DNA of 64,000 bases from Acanthopagrus latus (lineage: Eukaryota > Chordata > Actinopteri > Spariformes > Sparidae), in NCBI RefSeq assembly GCF_904848185.1, contig NC_051043.1, forward strand, positions 5,125,896 through 5,189,895, given 5' to 3'. Position numbers and translations under genes: made by a program. This document shows positions 63,232 to 64,000 of the stretch, in pieces (positions within the stretch are counted from its first letter, which is position 1; each line of letters opens with the position of its first letter). Under the pieces are notes generated by a model, which did no database searches, was not told the DNA's origin, and saw nothing but the letters and a program-made list of their open reading frames with translations.

Positions 63232-64000
63232 GTTATTCATAACTGGGTGCTCACAGATACATCCATATCAACAAAGATGTCCCATATGTGCCCATATGAA
63301 AACTTAATGCTCGGGGTAAGTTAGAATGATTACATTCGGAAATGTATTCATTGAGCGCACTGATGTCAATTTGGACAATGCACCTTAAACTATAAATTAT
63401 CTTGACTTATTTACATGTAAAATTGCAAGTGTTGTTTATTTTTAATTTTTTTTAATTTATTGAATCATCCGCACTGCACCCATAATTGCTAAACAGAAAA
63501 TTGGGCCTAATGTAGATGGCACAATTGCCGCTGCTAGAACAGAATGTACCAATGATCTACACACACTGACTGGGGTGGAGCGTGAACGTCATGTGAGGAC
63601 AGCCATAAAGATGTACATCCAGCATTTGGCAGTGAAAGAAGAAAATCTGGTTCTGCTTGAAGGGTGCGTATGAACTAAGCTTTCTCTAAGAGTCTCTTTC
63701 TTCAAAGCTTCTTTGATATAGTTTAATAAATGACTTACAGTAAGTAGCATAGCCTAATTGTGTTTTTTTCACTGATTTATCTCATCATTCCAACTGGCGT
63801 GCATAACTGACAACTACCTCTCCCTGCATTAAGATATCTCATAGCATGCCAGCCATGACATTGAAGCTGTCTGTAAAACACATTCCCAGCATGAACAGAA
63901 TTGCTGCACAATCACTGGCATACTACCCTTACACAATAACATACAGAATTGACCTGGTTGATAAAATATTAACAGCACTGCCTTCTCAGCAGAACTAGTT
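63232..64000. other. Right edge of window
   Basis: Apart from the putative exon at 63497-63663, this AT-rich end shows no recognisable gene or repeat. The upstream non-coding exon of zbtb34 could lie here or beyond the window. Confidence 0.4.
63497..63663 (+). CDS. Putative coding exon of unidentified gene
   Basis: Open in one frame for 167 nt (phase 0 start), translating to KIGPNVDGTIAAARTECT, then NDLHTLTGVERERHVRTAIK, then MYIQHLAVKEENLVLLE. It is preceded by a T-rich tract ending CTAAACAG and followed by GAAGG|GTGCGT, a fair donor. The same frame is open back to a stop at about 63458 and runs to a TGA at 63672-63674. The balanced, charged, helix-like composition and higher GC than the flanks look like protein. 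I do not recognise the family. It could be one exon of a gene continuing beyond the window or a piece of an old transposon. Confidence 0.35.

Noticed and set aside
1..64000. CRISPR arrays, operons, prokaryotic genes, rRNA, integrated virus genes
   Set aside because: None seen; gene structure and repeats are those of a fish nuclear genome.

Overview
This is a window of vertebrate nuclear DNA, almost certainly from a percomorph-type teleost fish. The evidence is AT-rich DNA with very low gene density, spliced genes with GT/AG introns and long UTRs, expanded microsatellites, and many typical fish transposon relics (hAT, Tc1, a TTAA-flanked piggyBac/Kolobok-like MITE, a tRNA-derived SINE, LINE tails). 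The species cannot be named from the sequence.

Two protein-coding genes are certain. (1) angptl2 (angiopoietin-like 2) is on the + strand. It has four coding exons at 36625-37501, 39569-39762, 40719-40989 and 42047-42246, which join to 513 codons. It encodes a secreted protein with a signal peptide, an RSKR processing motif, a coiled coil, a proline-rich linker and a C-terminal fibrinogen-related domain. Its poly(A) signal is at 43186. A TATA-containing, GA-microsatellite-rich segment at 29.9-30.9 kb is the best candidate for its promoter and 5' non-coding exon. (2) zbtb34 is on the - strand. It has one coding exon at 59175-60704 (509 aa: BTB/POZ plus three C2H2 zinc fingers) and probably a 5-kb 3' UTR reaching about 54.13 kb. 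The convergent pair matches the human 9q33 order ZBTB34 - RALGPS1/ANGPTL2. I could not recognise any exon of ralgps1, the human host gene of ANGPTL2.

Layout: 1-29.9 kb is non-coding with scattered repeats. These are a hAT relic carrying a BED-finger fragment (4857-5601), a palindromic MITE with a perfect 8-bp target duplication (17822-18025), a TTAA-flanked MITE (20910-21328), a SINE (26611-26956) and a family of small hAT-like MITEs. 29.9-43.2 kb is angptl2, with a hAT relic in the first intron (33029-33888) that holds another repeat. 43.2-54.1 kb is intergenic, with a hAT relic (46805-47194) and a terminal-inverted-repeat element filled with a tandem array (51467-51996). 54.1-60.7 kb is zbtb34. 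60.95-63.2 kb is a Tc1-like element interrupted by a younger hAT element, followed by another hAT relic. 63497-63663 is an unexplained exon-like open frame on the + strand.

The two genes do not form an operon-like unit. One is an extracellular glycoprotein gene and the other a nuclear repressor-type zinc-finger gene, linked by conserved synteny. I found no CRISPR, no rRNA, no functional tRNA and no novel multi-gene system. The most interesting items are the well-delimited transposon structures, the unidentified exon and the question of the missing ralgps1.
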